From: Chrysogorgia sp. JL179-B06
Taxonomy: Eukaryota; Cnidaria; Anthozoa; Scleralcyonacea; Chrysogorgiidae
Length of the DNA stretch: 64,000 nt
NCBI GenBank assembly: GCA_035772405.1
Contig: JAYKKM010000310.1
Span: 1,727,501 to 1,791,500 of the forward strand
Direction: 5' to 3'
In this document: positions 1 to 11,437 of the stretch, one piece after another
Layout: every line of letters begins with the position of its first letter
Position numbering within the stretch: position 1 is the first letter of the stretch
Position numbers and translations under genes: made by a program
Notes under the pieces: model-generated
Told to the model about the DNA's origin: nothing
Database searches by the model: none
Seen by the model: only the letters and a program-made list of their open reading frames with translations

Positions 1-255
1 TCATTACATCTCAAGAAGATCCAAACTAATTTAACAGAAGACAAAGGATTTTTAGAAACTGGGTTATCGACATCACTTGCAGAATACCAGAAAAGGTATG
101 ATAGGGAACATTCATCAGATGAAAAGCTCAAAGAGTCAAACTGGGAAGTGGTGGAATTTAGCAAGCTTCTTGAACAATGCCAAAAATTACACAAATTTAT
201 CCAAAATCTCCTGACCCTCTTAAATCCTGAAACTTTAACCATAAACTGTCACTAG
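1..255 (+). CDS. C-terminal 84 codons of an unrecognised protein
   Basis: Reading frame 1 is open from the first base to a TAG at 253-255, giving 84 residues rich in K, E, L and Q that look helical (for example EYQKRYDREHSSDEKLKESN). No start is visible because the window begins inside it, so it is either a last exon or the 3' end of a transposon gene. No motif was recognised. Codon use looks coding-like but the stretch is short, so chance cannot be excluded. Confidence 0.35.
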   Translation, partial: SLHLKKIQTNLTEDKGFLETGLSTSLAEYQKRYDREHSSDEKLKESNWEVVEFSKLLEQCQKLHKFIQNLLTLLNPETLTINCH

Positions 256-1492
256 CACAGAAAATAAAGTCGTAGTATTGTGCGCTGTCTGTATACTCTA
301 TGGCGGCAATAAACAGATGCATGTAGCTTGATCAGCACAATATTTGGATATTACGTAGCAGCAGCGCCAGCTGTATTTATTTTGTTTATATATGGCACAA
401 GCAGAGCAACCTCTCACGCAGATCATACGCAACGTCATCGTAAATAAAACTAAAATTTATGAAATAGTAGAGACCAAGCGCGCCAGCCCGGTTAGCAGAT
501 GATTTCTGGTTTGCGTTTATATGGTAAAAATTCATCAGGCTTAACGAGATGATTTCACAATAGACAACATAGGCATGAATTTCTCAGTAAGCGGGCCAGC
601 CCAGCTGCGAGTGTTTATGACAAATTTTTCAGCCAACTTACCGAGATCTGGCTCTCAAGCGAGATCTGGCTCTCAAGCAAGATCTTGCTAACAGGGCTGG
701 CCTGCTTGTCCATATAAATGCACCGAAATTTTTAACCGGAATAACTATACGGTGAGATCTCGTTTACCGCCGCTATAAACATCCCCCTGAATCAGATTGC
801 ACCAGATACATTATCCATGATACAGACTCAGTGTAAACATACCCTCAAGTCCCAAGAAACTTCTAACTTTACACAGTTGTTTTATGGTTTTAGGTTAAAT
901 AGTTGGGTGTAAATATCCAACATAATTACGTTGCAAATTATGGAGACACATTAGCATTCCAGTTCCAGTGATGAAGAGGTATTTATATGAAAATTGTACA
1001 TATGCTAAATTTAATAAATTTGATCTTTATTGAAATTGGTTTTGGGTCTTTTTCAGTTCTCAGATTCTTTCATGTAATTGCTTAAAACTGAAGATGGCCA
1101 AACATTCATAGAGTGGTTGCAAATGGGTTCTATTTGGAGATTTTGCATTAAAATGTATTGGAGACATTACTACCACGGGCAGTTGTGTGTGTTCGTGCGC
1201 AGCTCGAGTTCTTGGCCAAAACGAAGAAAGGTAATAAATCTAATAAAAATATGTATTTTAAAGTTGTCGCTATGAAATAGAAGTTTTATATCGCACATGC
1301 GCGTTGTGGTTTTGTTAATTTTTCATCGAATTATAATGCGCATCTCATTTAGAAGCTGTTTTATATTTGCATAAGATGGTCTTCATTATTTGCTGCAATG
1401 TAAGCTATATAAAACTAGTCTTTGTTGGTCCAATTTGAGGAAATTTCATGAAAATAAATTTTGAAAAATGAAATTTGATAGATCATGTTCGA
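256..1492. other. Non-coding stretch with a short tandem repeat
   Basis: No convincing gene is seen. At 643-688 an 18-bp unit (gagatctggctctcaagc) is repeated twice with a decayed third copy. The surroundings (480-790) hold several GGCTGG/CCAGCC-type words around 'gagatct' that look like an old dispersed repeat. The rest is AT-rich and featureless to me. Confidence 0.5.
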
Positions 1493-1496
1493 TTAA

Positions 1497-1947
1497 CTCT
1501 TTCCTGTCCGACACAATCAAAAGGGGTCATAGAAGACCCCGAAGTCGTCAATCGAAAAACACGGCACACGGTAACACAAGATTAAAAATTGAAATTCGAC
1601 AAGCGCCAGGCACATGAGATCCACTCACACGCCAAGTTTGATTTGATTTCATAAACAACTCTGCAATTGGTGGCGTTTTGAATTTTCATGATGCTACACG
1701 GGCAACCCAAGATGGCGTTTTCTAGCAAAATGGAGGTTTTTCAACCTGATTTATGATAATTTTTTTTCAACCTGATATATTGACATAATGTGTCGTGTTC
1801 GGGCAATTCAAAAGCACAAGTAAAAGCCGGTTTATCGGGCTTTCAGAAAATGTATAGGTTTCGCAACAGTTATGGATATTTCCAGAGATATCGATAGGAC
1901 AACGAGGTAGTTCAATTTTAGATGTTTTTCAGCCCGACAGGAAAGAG
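1497..1947. mobile_element. TTAA-flanked MITE, copy A
   Basis: A 451-bp element flanked by TTAA on both sides (1493-1496 and 1948-1951). Its ends are inverted repeats: CTCTTTCCTGTCCGAC at the left and the complement of CTCTTTCCTGTCGGGC at the right (14 of 16 match). A closely related copy lies 800 bp downstream (2304-2715). TTAA duplication is typical of piggyBac and Kolobok transposons; the internal sequence has no transposase, so this is a non-autonomous derivative. Confidence 0.75.
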
Positions 1948-2303
1948 TTAAGCAGTAACAACAGGTAAATTGAAAATAATCGAAGAAAAAGCGTGCAAGG
2001 AAAAGCAGTTTAACAAAGTAAAAATGGTCAGTGAGATAAAATGAACCCCCTTCTCTGCTCCCCCCTACCCACCTCAAAGAGAGGAATTACGGTAAGGGTT
2101 ACCCGAAGCAGAGTCTCTGCAGAGATCCCACCCGCACCGGTCCACCCGCACGGGAGCTCATAATTTTAACTATATACACAATATATCTATACACAACAAA
2201 CACAATATTTTCATGTGTTCTTTAGCTGACAACGATGATGAAAAAATCAAGCGAAAATATAAAATTGATCGATGCGACAAAATATCGACCATTGCATATT
2301 TAC

Positions 2304-2715
2304 TCTTTCCTGTCCGACACAGTCAAAAGGGGTCATAGAAGACCCCAAAGTCGTCAATCGAAAAACACGGCACACAGTCACGCAAGATTAAAATTCGACA
2401 AGCGCTAGGCACATGAGATCCACTCACACGCCAAGTTTGATTTCATAAACAACTCTGCAATTGGTGGCGTTTTGAATTTTCATGATGCTACACAGGCGCC
2501 CAAGATGGCGTTTTCTAGAAAAATGGAGGTTTTTCAACCCAAATGCTAATTTATATTAACATAATGTGTCTTGTTTGGGAAATTCAAAAGCACAAGTAAA
2601 AGCCGGTTTATCGGGCTTTCAGAAAATGTATAGGTTTCGCAACAGTTATGGATATTTCCAGAGATATCGATAGGACAATGAGGTAGTTCAATTTTAGATG
2701 TTTTTCAGGAAAGAG
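2304..2715. mobile_element. TTAA-flanked MITE, copy B
   Basis: Second copy of the 1497-1947 element in the same orientation. It starts with the same CTCTTTCCTGTCCGAC end, preceded by TTTA (a mutated TTAA), and ends at TTAA 2716-2719. The right end has lost part of its inverted repeat (the CCCGAC of copy A is missing). Internal differences are small deletions and substitutions. The 350 bp between the two copies contains no gene. Confidence 0.7.
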
Positions 2716-2840
2716 TTAAGAAAATTTGAAACAAATGTGGAATAGTTAAATCCTTCAATTCAAATAAAAATATGTAGAAACGATAAAAATATCGAAAATT
2801 GATAAATAGTTTCTCCCATGTGCATATGTATGTATACACG

Positions 2841-2955
2841 TGTATATATATATATGTATATATATGTATATATATATATGTATATATATGTCTATATATA
2901 TATATATGTCTATATATATATATGTCTATATATATATGTCTATATATATATGTAT
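2841..2955. repeat. TATATG/TATGTC microsatellite
   Basis: About 115 bp of alternating TA with periodic G and TC interruptions (tatatatatatgtctatata). Apparent ORFs here are artefacts of the repeat. It abuts the 5' truncation point of the LINE that follows. Confidence 0.85.
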
Positions 2956-2957
2956 TC

Positions 2958-5333
2958 TGATAGGAATATTTTATCAGCCTCCAGACAGCTCAAAATACCT
3001 ACATCGGGATTTTAACAATACCTTTAATGAGGTATTGTCATCAGTAAGCTCCGAGCCAAGTGAATCGATTGTGTTGTGTGTTGGGTGATTTTAATGTCAA
3101 CTATTTAGTCCCTGGAGACAACCCCGAATTTAAGGCAATACTAAATTTGTATGGTTTTAAACAGATGATAAAAAAGCCTACACGAATAAGTGGTTCGACC
3201 AAAACACTGATAGACATCATCGCCACTAACAACCCGATATCATTTAAAGCCACAGATGTTATTCCTCTTTCAATTGGCGAGCACGATATGATCGGCTGTG
3301 TTCGCAAGATAAATTCGACTAAGTTTAAACCAAGAACTATAATTTGTCGAGACTATAAAAGATACAACCAAAAAGCAATGAACAACAAGCTAAAACTCGT
3401 TTACTGGTCTTACGTGTATAATGATGGTAATGTGAACTCAGCTTGGACCTATATGAAAACAATAATTACTGGTATATACCAAAAACATGCTCCAGTTATT
3501 ACAAAGCGAGTTAAAGGTAAACCAGCATCATGGCTAACTGTCGAACTCAAGCAGCTTATGAATGAACGGGATAGTTTACTTCGTAAATATCGTAGGACCA
3601 CCAGCGACGAGGACTTCCAAGCGTATAAACTAAAGCGTAATAAGGTTAACACTTCGTTGCGACAAGCGAAGTCCTCGTATAACAAAAATCTGTTAGAAGA
3701 AAATTCGAAGACCCCTGAGACATTTTGGAAAATTATAAAATCAATCTACCCAGCTAAATCGACAAACAAAAATATGAATCTATCATTTGAAATTGACGGC
3801 GAGATGTCAACTGATGCATCAAAAATCTCAAACGCTTTTTGCTTATATTTTAATAACATTGTTGCAACTTTGAAGCAGAAAGCTTTTCCACTGCGTAATC
3901 TAGTTTGGAGAAATCCTAAAAGTATTGGGAAAAAGACAGAGAATGTTTTCAAATTCAGAAATGTTTCCATTTCGGGAGTGGAAAGACAGCTGAGATCGCT
4001 TAAATCTACTAAATCTACGGGTTGTGACAATTTACCACCAGGATTATTAAAAGATTCAGCAACTACCATTGCTCCACCGCTAACAAATATAGCAGTCTGG
4101 TTTGTTTCCATCCGAATGGAAATCGGCAAAGATCATACCAGTTCACAAATCGGGTTTGAGGTCGAGTTTCGATAACTATCGCCCAATTTCAGTTCTCCCA
4201 GCAATATCGAAAGTAATGGAGAAGATCATCCACCGTCAGGTTATGAATTTTTTGAATGAAAATAAACTTTTATCGCAAAATCAGTTTGGCTTCAGATCAC
4301 AAATGTCTGCTGAGCTGGCGGCGGTGAAATTTATCGATGAAATTCGTATGAGTGTTGATAAAGCAAATTTGGTTGGAGCTGTTTTTATTGATTTTATTTT
4401 ATTGATTTTTGGTTAATATTGTGGATTGGTTGGATGAAAACGATTTAATTATAAACTTAAAACAAGGGAAAACCGAAGCATTACTATTTGGAACAGCCAA
4501 GCGTATATGCAAATCAAACGTCTCCTTGTCTATACCGTATGGTAATACAGTCATCAACCTCACAGAGAAATCTCACAAATATCTTGGTGTAGAAGTTGAC
4601 TCCACATTAAATCTCAACACTCATTTTGATGCCTGTTACAAACGTGCGTCAACAAGGTTACGTCTACTATCGAAAATTAGAGACTGTTTAAATGTGGACT
4701 CGGCGAGAACAATATATCAGTCAATGATCACACCACTCCTGACATACTGTGGAATACTAAATCTGAATTTAACGTCAACACAACTGCATAAACTGACTTC
4801 TTTTCGGGAACGTGCCACAAAAGTTATTTTTAAGGATTTTCGACCTGATTCAGAGCTTCCATCAATCATGGATTTAAGAAAGAAGCGTGCCTGCGAAATA
4901 GTTAGAAAGACATTAGATGGCAATATCCCGGAGGCCTTAATGGATCATTTTGTAATTAAAGATCATGGACGAGAAACATGAAACAGAGGATATTTGATAA
5001 ACTTACCAACTATAAAACTTGAATATGCACGAAGAGGATTCTATTTCATGGGAGCCAAATTATATAATGAACTGCCATTAAATATTAGAACTGCAACAAG
5101 TTCTGAAGGCTTTGATAAACTATTAAAACTTCATTTTAGCTAATATATATACTATAGATACTTCTCAACGAACTCTTCGGAACATCTTAAATCTAGATTT
5201 AATTTTTAACCTACTATAGATTTTTACTAAAGTAATTTTTAGGACACAGGACACGCGTTGATAACAGCAATATTCTTGCTGAAGTGTTTTTATCCTGTTA
5301 AAATATTCGTATTATTATTATTATTATTATTAT
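2958..5333 (+). mobile_element. Non-LTR retrotransposon (CR1/Jockey-like LINE), 5'-truncated and internally deleted
   Basis: Begins inside the endonuclease domain and ends with an (ATT)n run at 5308-5333, a typical LINE 3' tail. Three coding segments follow each other: endonuclease tail plus RT start (3063-4175), RT fingers (4102-4416) and the post-RT C-terminus (4409-5142). A (GTA)n/(ATT)n tail and absence of LTRs identify it as non-LTR. The element is dead: 5' truncation, a frameshift near 4100, loss of the RT catalytic centre near 4400 and a stop at 4979. Confidence 0.85.
3063..4981 (+). pseudogene. LINE endonuclease-reverse transcriptase remnant
   Basis: The first segment keeps the C-terminal half of an APE-type endonuclease: GDFNVNYL, then TLIDIIATN, then the catalytic-His region IGEHDMIG. 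The linker leads to the RT start (STGCDNLPPGLLKDSA). A one-base shift near 4100 moves to FPSEWKSAKIIPVHKSG and the RT motif NYRPISVLPAISKVMEKII, then QFGFRSQ. Immediately after the first catalytic-Asp strand (AVFIDF, about 4390) the sequence jumps to the region downstream of the YADD box (WLDENDLIINLKQGKTE), so the catalytic YADD is deleted. The C-terminal segment (SHKYLGVEVD, LLTYCG, and after a TGA at 4979 the GFYFMGAKLYNELP block) is typical of CR1/Jockey-type elements. Confidence 0.8.
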
Positions 5334-6482
5334 CGCGATATTTGGAAAGGACTATTTGCAAAGGCTACCAGTGTGAACTTCGCATCAAAGTTACACTGTA
5401 CGCAGCTATCATGAACTGCAGAGATGAATTGTGTGGTAATTTGGATGCATTTGCCGAAATTGAAATAACTCGATGACAAATGAACAGAAACGACTGCTCA
5501 CTAAACGAATTGTTGAAAAAAGGAAAGTAAAATAAATGAAACTTGGTTCCAGAGGACGCATGCTAAAATAAGAACAATGGCCAGATGTTCCAGTACATAT
5601 TCAATTCTCAGGATGTGACAGAACGAGCAGGCGGCGGCTTAGAAGTCCATTCCAGACTAAAAAACGATATTATTGGCAGGCCCATAAGATTATTAACATC
5701 GTTCACTGCCATCCTTAAAAATTCCATTATCCTCATGCTATAAGTAAATTCTTCAGCTGCAAAAAGACATCATGGAATGGATATTAATCAAAGATTTCCC
5801 TGCACAAACCAGAGAGTCGATAAGCTCGTCGTTAACCACTGCTGTGGTCAATTACGTCTGTGATTCTGCAAGTAATCATGAAGAAAGTACACTTGTTGAC
5901 TCGAAGGATGTGCAGAAACCGACCAAAGTATGGTCGAACGCTATTGAGTACCCTGATCACGACTGGGATCAAAGTCGAACAAATGCAGCGACTCCCATGA
6001 CTCATTTACTTCTTCACAGTATAACAAAGGAATGTAAAGAATGATTATCAATAATCCACCCCTACATGAAGTGAATCTCAACTTCCCTTTTTCAAACATG
6101 GTTATACACATCACAAGAACAGGTCAAGCAATAACTCTAATTAAACCTTCATTTCTTGAAAGAGAGACAACACGAAATTCTACTATTATTAACAAACCCA
6201 TCACTGGACCAGTTTTTGAGAAATTTGACAAGTAAACTACTTTGTCTTCGGTAACCCAAACACAACAACGTCAACAAGGCACGCACGTTCAAATCGGTGA
6301 TGAAGGCCCACAAGATGAAGCACTGCAGCCGATGATGACGAGCTAGGGACACTACGAACAGCTGAAACGCCACAGCAGACCGACAAGACCGTACAAGCCG
6401 TCGGGGAAGCGAGACGACCAAATTTAACTGCCCAAGCAAGGCACGATAAAATCAAACGCAGATATGAAACAACAAACACAGT
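5334..6482. other. No supported gene
   Basis: An ATG-started 90-residue frame at 5772-6044 has no recognisable motif and is not conserved with anything else here. The rest has only short frames. It may be a 5' part of the hAT gene that begins at 6483, but nothing in the sequence proves this. Confidence 0.4.
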
Positions 6483-7376
6483 GGGAAGTTCAATCAAAGC
6501 TGGAAAAAATCCTTCCCATGGGTAACTCTGACAAATGGTAAGATGTTCTGTAGTACTTGTTTGAACAGTGGAACGCTTTGTGACAAGGAATCTAAGTTAG
6601 TGAAGGGTGGCTGCAGAAATGTCCACATTAAAAGCGTTACAAACTCATCTCGCAAGTTGAACGAGCTTTGAATCAACAGGATTTCGACAAAATGTGGAAA
6701 TTATTTCGAATATCACACTATCGCGAAAAAAGGTCGACCCTTTACCGATTACATATGAAGCATCGATCTTCACGAAATAACACATGGGATATCACTCGGC
6801 GAAACCTATCGCAATGATAGCGCGTGTACAATTTTTGTTGGGTACATTGCTGACTTTGGTTGAAGCCATTACGAAAGCTCCATTCTACAGCATATTGACC
6901 GATGGCAGTACGGATTCATCAGTACGCGAGGCTGATGTATGTTAGGTACAGTGATCAGGGGAAGATATCGAACAAATTTCTTGCTCAAAGAACATAGTTC
7001 GTGTTAACGCTGAGCATGTTACCGACTTGATCGAAACAACACTGAAGGAGTATGGAGGGTTCACTGATGCAAATATTTACCAGAAATTGGCTGGATTTGG
7101 AGCGGATGGGGCTAGTGTGAACATGGGCTGTCATAACGGCATTGGTGCGAGACTGCAAAGGAAACAACCCTTGCTGACGTCAGTTCATTGTATGGCACAT
7201 CGGCTTGAACTTGCATTCAAGCAAGTTATCCAAGATAAAAAGTGCTTGCTTTTCTGGAGAACCTTTGCAAATTTTATCACAACAGTTCCTTGAACCGGAT
7301 CATGTTGAATCAGTGTGCTGCAGACTTTTTCACTACAGGGATTCCTACAATGGTGATAGCAACTGCTTGGCATTTG
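6483..7376 (+). pseudogene. hAT-type transposase (ZNF862/ZMYM-like), N-terminal part
   Basis: 6483-6671 encodes a TTF/BED-like zinc-finger module (SWKKSFPWVTLTNGKMFCST, then CLNS, then GGC), the usual N-terminus of ZNF862-like hAT proteins. After several breaks, 6880-6945 has the first catalytic region (SILTDGSTDSSVREADV) and 7020-7250 has LAGFGADGASVNMGCHNG and VHCMAHRLELAFKQ, the conserved core of this family. A TGA at 6669 and frame changes show it is not functional as written, though introns could explain some breaks. Coding continues until 7376, where a 1479-bp hAT MITE is inserted, and the C-terminal exons lie at 11438-12473. Confidence 0.75.
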
Positions 7377-8855
7377 CAGTGGCGAAGCTGGTCCCAAATG
7401 GGAGGTCATGCTAACTAATAATCCGAGCGCCGAAGGCGCGAGGCTTTCTAGAGGGGTCCGGGGGCTTGCCCCCCCGGAAAATTTTAAAATATAGATTCCC
7501 GTAAATGGCATTTCCTGCATTCTGAGCGGTGATTTTTCAGCTCAAAGGTTTATAAAATTTCATATTTTGGACCGTTTCTTTTTATATCAGAGCGCATCAG
7601 CATGCCTACGAACTAATACAAAGAAAAATCAGCCGTCGCACGCAGGCTAGCCCGCCCTCAGCCCTCCCAATGCATAACGCCTGACACGCAAATTTTAATA
7701 TAAAAAGTAAACACGGCAATGCTATTTTTTCTAATATCTGTTCGATTGAAGGTCTTCGTGTGACAAAACGTTTATAAAAATCAACGGCAAGGTATACGAA
7801 ACATATCTTTTACGAAATTATATCGCTTTAATGGACATAAAAGCATTGAATCACCGGGTAAACGTCGAATAGATCTTTGATTTTAATTTAAAGACGAGGT
7901 TTGGGTACTTTACTCGCTTACGCATTTTCTCATATAACATCTGATATTCATATTTTAAGTAGACGAAACGTACAGCGTTCGATTCGCCAGATTCAAGTGA
8001 TCATTTCGATATAGAATTTATTTAAATCAGACAAAAACAACGTTTCATAATAATTAATATTACGGAGTCTCACGGATAAATGTCAACACAGCATAATAAT
8101 ATTTTCCTGTCCTTCGCCCTTCGGGGCTGTCCATTCCGTCTTCATGATTGATCTCTCATCCGTGCTTCTGTCATCTAGTCATCTTGGAGAGAATCTTTGC
8201 AATGGTTTGCCGGTTTACAATTCTCGGTAAACATTATCAACTGCGATTCATTGCCAATAAAACGAAAGAAAGACGAATGGCCAAGAACCGGCATTGGTCG
8301 CTGTGATGTTTCGAACCGAAAACGGTTTTCTAAGCAGTTCACAAACAAGGACTGTTTGGACAGAATCAGAGCTCGTTGATGCCATGATAAATCAAGGATC
8401 TCCTTAAACAGACGCACTGTGCAGTCAGGCCATAGTTGGTAAGGCGGAAAGCTAATATTTTGGGCTATCAGGCTATGGTCATGCTCATCCAAAATAGCAT
8501 GACCAGCTTGTCTAAAATAGGCAAACTGAGCATGCGTCAATTGCCGTCAACCAATCATATTTCGAGAATAAGCATGACTGTTCGTATAGCTGGTCATGCT
8601 ATTCACAAAGAGCATGACTTGGGCCAGGGGCCAGGCTGAACAAAAGAGCCTGGGAATGAAGACGGCGGTTTTAGACGCCGATATCCGCGTAATATGCGTG
8701 AACAATTATTGCTTGTTCTCTTCGAAATGCACACGACTTCAAAGTTCTAAGGAGAGATTTCAAATAAAGTAAATAAAAGCAAACAAAACTACATATTTTC
8801 ACGAAATTTTTAGTCATGCTGAGCATGACTAGCATGACCGCTAGCTTCGCCACTG
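7377..8855. mobile_element. Non-autonomous hAT element with perfect 8-bp target duplication
   Basis: The ends are inverted repeats CAGTGGCGAAGCT (7377-7389) and AGCTTCGCCACTG (8843-8855). Both are flanked by the same 8 bp, GGCATTTG, at 7369-7376 and 8856-8863. CAGTGGCG-type termini with 8-bp duplications are diagnostic of hAT elements. Subterminal GGTCATGCT / AGCATGACC words recur near both ends and in the interior (8460-8630). The interior has no transposase; a GC-rich palindromic patch (gcgccgaaggcgc) is at 7428. It interrupts the coding sequence of an older hAT gene. Confidence 0.9.
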
Positions 8856-8863
8856 GGCATTTG

Positions 8864-9648
8864 GCCATTATCTTCAATCTGCACCCGTGATTCAACTTCT
8901 AATTATTCAAGCCTATATTCAAGTCTAATTCCCTCATCAATTTCTGGAAGATGTATCCAGCGCTAGAGCAGCATGTAAAATAGATTAATGGTTTAACTTT
9001 ATTCTTTGTTTATTTTGTTTCATTTTGTTTCATTTGTTTGGATACTGTGGTTGTTTTAACAATATAATATTGTGAAACAATTTGTTGTTACTCACAGTCC
9101 TGGATAAATTATAAATTAAAATAATATTTTCCTGCCTGGCAGCAAAATCCAATAACAGCAATTTCCTGTGCATACCAAATTGAATCCAGCTTCCTGCATG
9201 AAAGAATTGTATGAGTCTATGACAATGCCAGTTAACAAATATGCCATCCAGGGCAAATGCACACAGTAGTGAAAAAATATTTTCAAATTTTATCTCAAAT
9301 GAAAAACAAGCTAACTATCTTTTGATCAAATGTATAACATGACAAATGAAAAAAAATTTTTGTGAAATCTTTTGTCTTGTAGCGATGCTGCCGAACACTT
9401 TCCAACACAGGTTATTCAATGTACTCTTTTATTCTTTATGTTTTTATATAGGTGCAGATCAACACTCATTCTCCTGATGCATCAGCCAAAGGGTTCCTGA
9501 AGTAGATGCTGCTATGACGACCGACATACGTACACATCTGAAGAAGCTTTCCTTGTTTCTGCAGAATTGCAGATTGTCAGGGTGTCATTCAATCTACCAT
9601 TGATAGCCTGGAGAAACTCAAGACACAATAGGTTTAATTTATATGTAT
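8864..9648 (+). other. Middle of the hAT gene, mostly intronic; one exon-like piece
   Basis: Immediately after the MITE the disrupted hAT gene resumes. A coding-like piece near 9588-9629 (ADCQGVIQSTIDSLEKLKTQ) resembles the middle of ZNF862-like proteins and ends in a TAG that overlaps a possible donor site. The rest is AT-rich and has no supported gene. Confidence 0.4.
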
Positions 9649-10122
9649 TTAAAGGGACACTCCAGCCCCAAAGCAAGTTTCATTGAAACGAAAGAACTAT
9701 GTAAACTTACTTCAGAATGAGTATTAGTTTCCTTCATTTAGGGGTTTGGTTGCAATTGGGACGAAAGTTCTGTTCCTTACTCCTGTCACACTTATATTAT
9801 TATTTCTATTATTCTTATTTATTATTCCCACTTTACTGTAACTTGTTAGTCCTTCTTGTAATATGTTTTAAAGTGACAAATTTATTAAACTAAACTAAAC
9901 TAAATCTTTTTAGTTTTGGAAAAATTTGACTTTGTTTGTCGTAATTTTCGCACATTGGGGGAAACCGCGCCATTGTTGCTTTGCTTGTGGGCGAAAGCGG
10001 TCGTTCCATTAGCGTTTTGACGTCATTGAGTGATAGAAACAAATGTTCTTCGACAGCGGTTTTCTGTCGAAACGTAAATATTCTTGGTTTATCATTCAAT
10101 ACTTGCTACAATACCTCATTTC

Positions 10123-10308
10123 ATGGTGTCCGACTGCACAAATAATTCACGCAAGACTGCTAGAATAAGTTACCATCGAATTCCTGCAGAAAGTAAACTG
10201 CGACAAGCGTGGCTGTCCAGAATTCGCCGCAATAATCCATGTACACGCAACAACTCGTTTGTTTGTTCGGAACATTTTACGCCTGATTGCTTCGAGGAGA
10301 AAACTTAA
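10123..10308 (+). CDS. THAP-type zinc-finger fragment (left arm of palindrome)
   Basis: 61 codons from ATG 10123 to TAA 10308, starting in MVSDCTNNSRKT and containing the THAP signature: ISYHRIPAES, then RQAWLSRIRRNN, then SFVCSEHFTPDCFEE (Cys-x2-His pair and hydrophobic end). THAP domains are C2CH zinc fingers that bind DNA in P-element and Kolobok-type proteins. The first zinc Cys is missing here: the codon before the ATG is TTC, whereas the mirrored copy in the right arm keeps TGC. It is therefore probably not a functional finger. There is no transposase catalytic domain attached. Confidence 0.7.
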   Translation: MVSDCTNNSRKTARISYHRIPAESKLRQAWLSRIRRNNPCTRNNSFVCSEHFTPDCFEEKT

Positions 10309-10940
10309 GGCTAATTCAGTACCATATACTATATTACGTACTAATTCAGTACTATATTTCTACGAAGATATCCCGGCGAAAAATCGAGATGCACTAGCAA
10401 ACGAAGAAACCTTAGACGCTGTAGACAAGAGGTATTAGTAGCTAAATATTATTTTGCTGAGCTAAATAAATATTTAGCTGCAAAAGCTGATTTATTACTT
10501 GTTAAGGCCCATAATTACGTTGTACATATATTCAAACACATTTGAGTAAATTAAAGACAGAATAAACACAATGACAAAAGTTTGTTTCTGTGTGATTTAC
10601 TATATGTTTAATGACACATTATCCTGACATTACATTCAGACACAAACGTTTGTCATTGTATTTATTCAAATATATTTGAGTAAATGTACAACGTAATTCT
10701 GGGCCTTAACTTAACAACTTAACTTAACAAGTAATAAATCAGCTAGGTTTTGCAGCTAAATATTATTTAGCTGCAAAATAATATTGGCTATTAATACCTC
10801 TTTTCTACACTACAGCGTCTAAGGTTTATTCGTTCGCTAGTGCGCCTTGATTTTCCGTCGGAATATCTTCGTAGAAATATAGATGGTACTAAATTAGCCT
10901 AAGTTTTCTCCTGTTTTGGTGGCCAGGCACTAATTTATGC

Positions 10941-11129
10941 ATGCTTTCCTCGAAGCAATCAGGTGTAAAATGTACAAACGACTTGTTGCGTACACATGGA
11001 TATTGCGGCGAATTCTGGCCAGCCACACTTGTTGCAGTTAACTTTCAAGAGGAATTCGATGGTAATTTATTCCCACAGTCTTGCGTGAATTATATGTGCA
11101 GTCGAGAACCATGCAATGAGGCATTGTAG
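10941..11129 (-). pseudogene. THAP fragment, mirrored copy (right arm)
   Basis: The reverse strand repeats the THAP sequence of 10084-10308 with about the same length. The first zinc-binding Cys is retained (CMVLDC), but an in-frame stop follows IPLES and the SFVCSEH segment is shortened by a deletion. Read on the minus strand it would be a head-to-head partner of the left copy. Confidence 0.6.
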
Positions 11130-11437
11130 AAAGTATTGAATGATAAACCCTGTCGAAGAACATTTGTTTCTCTCACTCAATGACGTCAAAACGCTAATGG
11201 GAACGACTGCATTTGCCTGCAAGCAAAGCAGCAATGGCAGCACCCAATGTGCGAAAATTATGACAAAGTCAGATTTCTCCAAAACTAAAAAGATTTGAAG
11301 GAAACTAATACTCATTCTTAAGTAAGTTTACCTGGTTCTTTCGTTTGAATGAAACTTGCTTTGGGGCTGGAGTGTCCCTTTAACCTTGGTCATAAAACCT
11401 GCAAATACAAATGTATTAATTATAATATTTACTATTA

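Larger units (their letters stand above)
9649..11383. mobile_element. TTAA-flanked giant palindrome (Kolobok-like) with head-to-head THAP sequences
   Basis: TTAA occurs at 9649-9652 and 11380-11383, directly outside inverted ends AGGGACACTCCAGCCCCAAAGC and its complement. The inversion is not limited to the ends: essentially the whole left arm (to about 10580) matches the right arm (from about 10620) in reverse, including the THAP coding part. The left arm has an extra piece of about 170 bp (about 9727-9897) ending in (TAAAC)n, probably a small LINE 3'-end insertion. Kolobok transposons use TTAA targets and some carry THAP proteins, so I assign it there tentatively. It lies in a presumed intron of the hAT gene. 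Confidence 0.7.

Noticed and set aside
2818..3015. Short coding ORFs in the TATATG stretch
   Set aside because: They consist of repeated IYICIYM-type residues from a microsatellite.
7421..7450. CRISPR-like or rRNA-like GC-rich repeat
   Set aside because: It is a short palindromic patch inside a hAT MITE, without spaced repeats.
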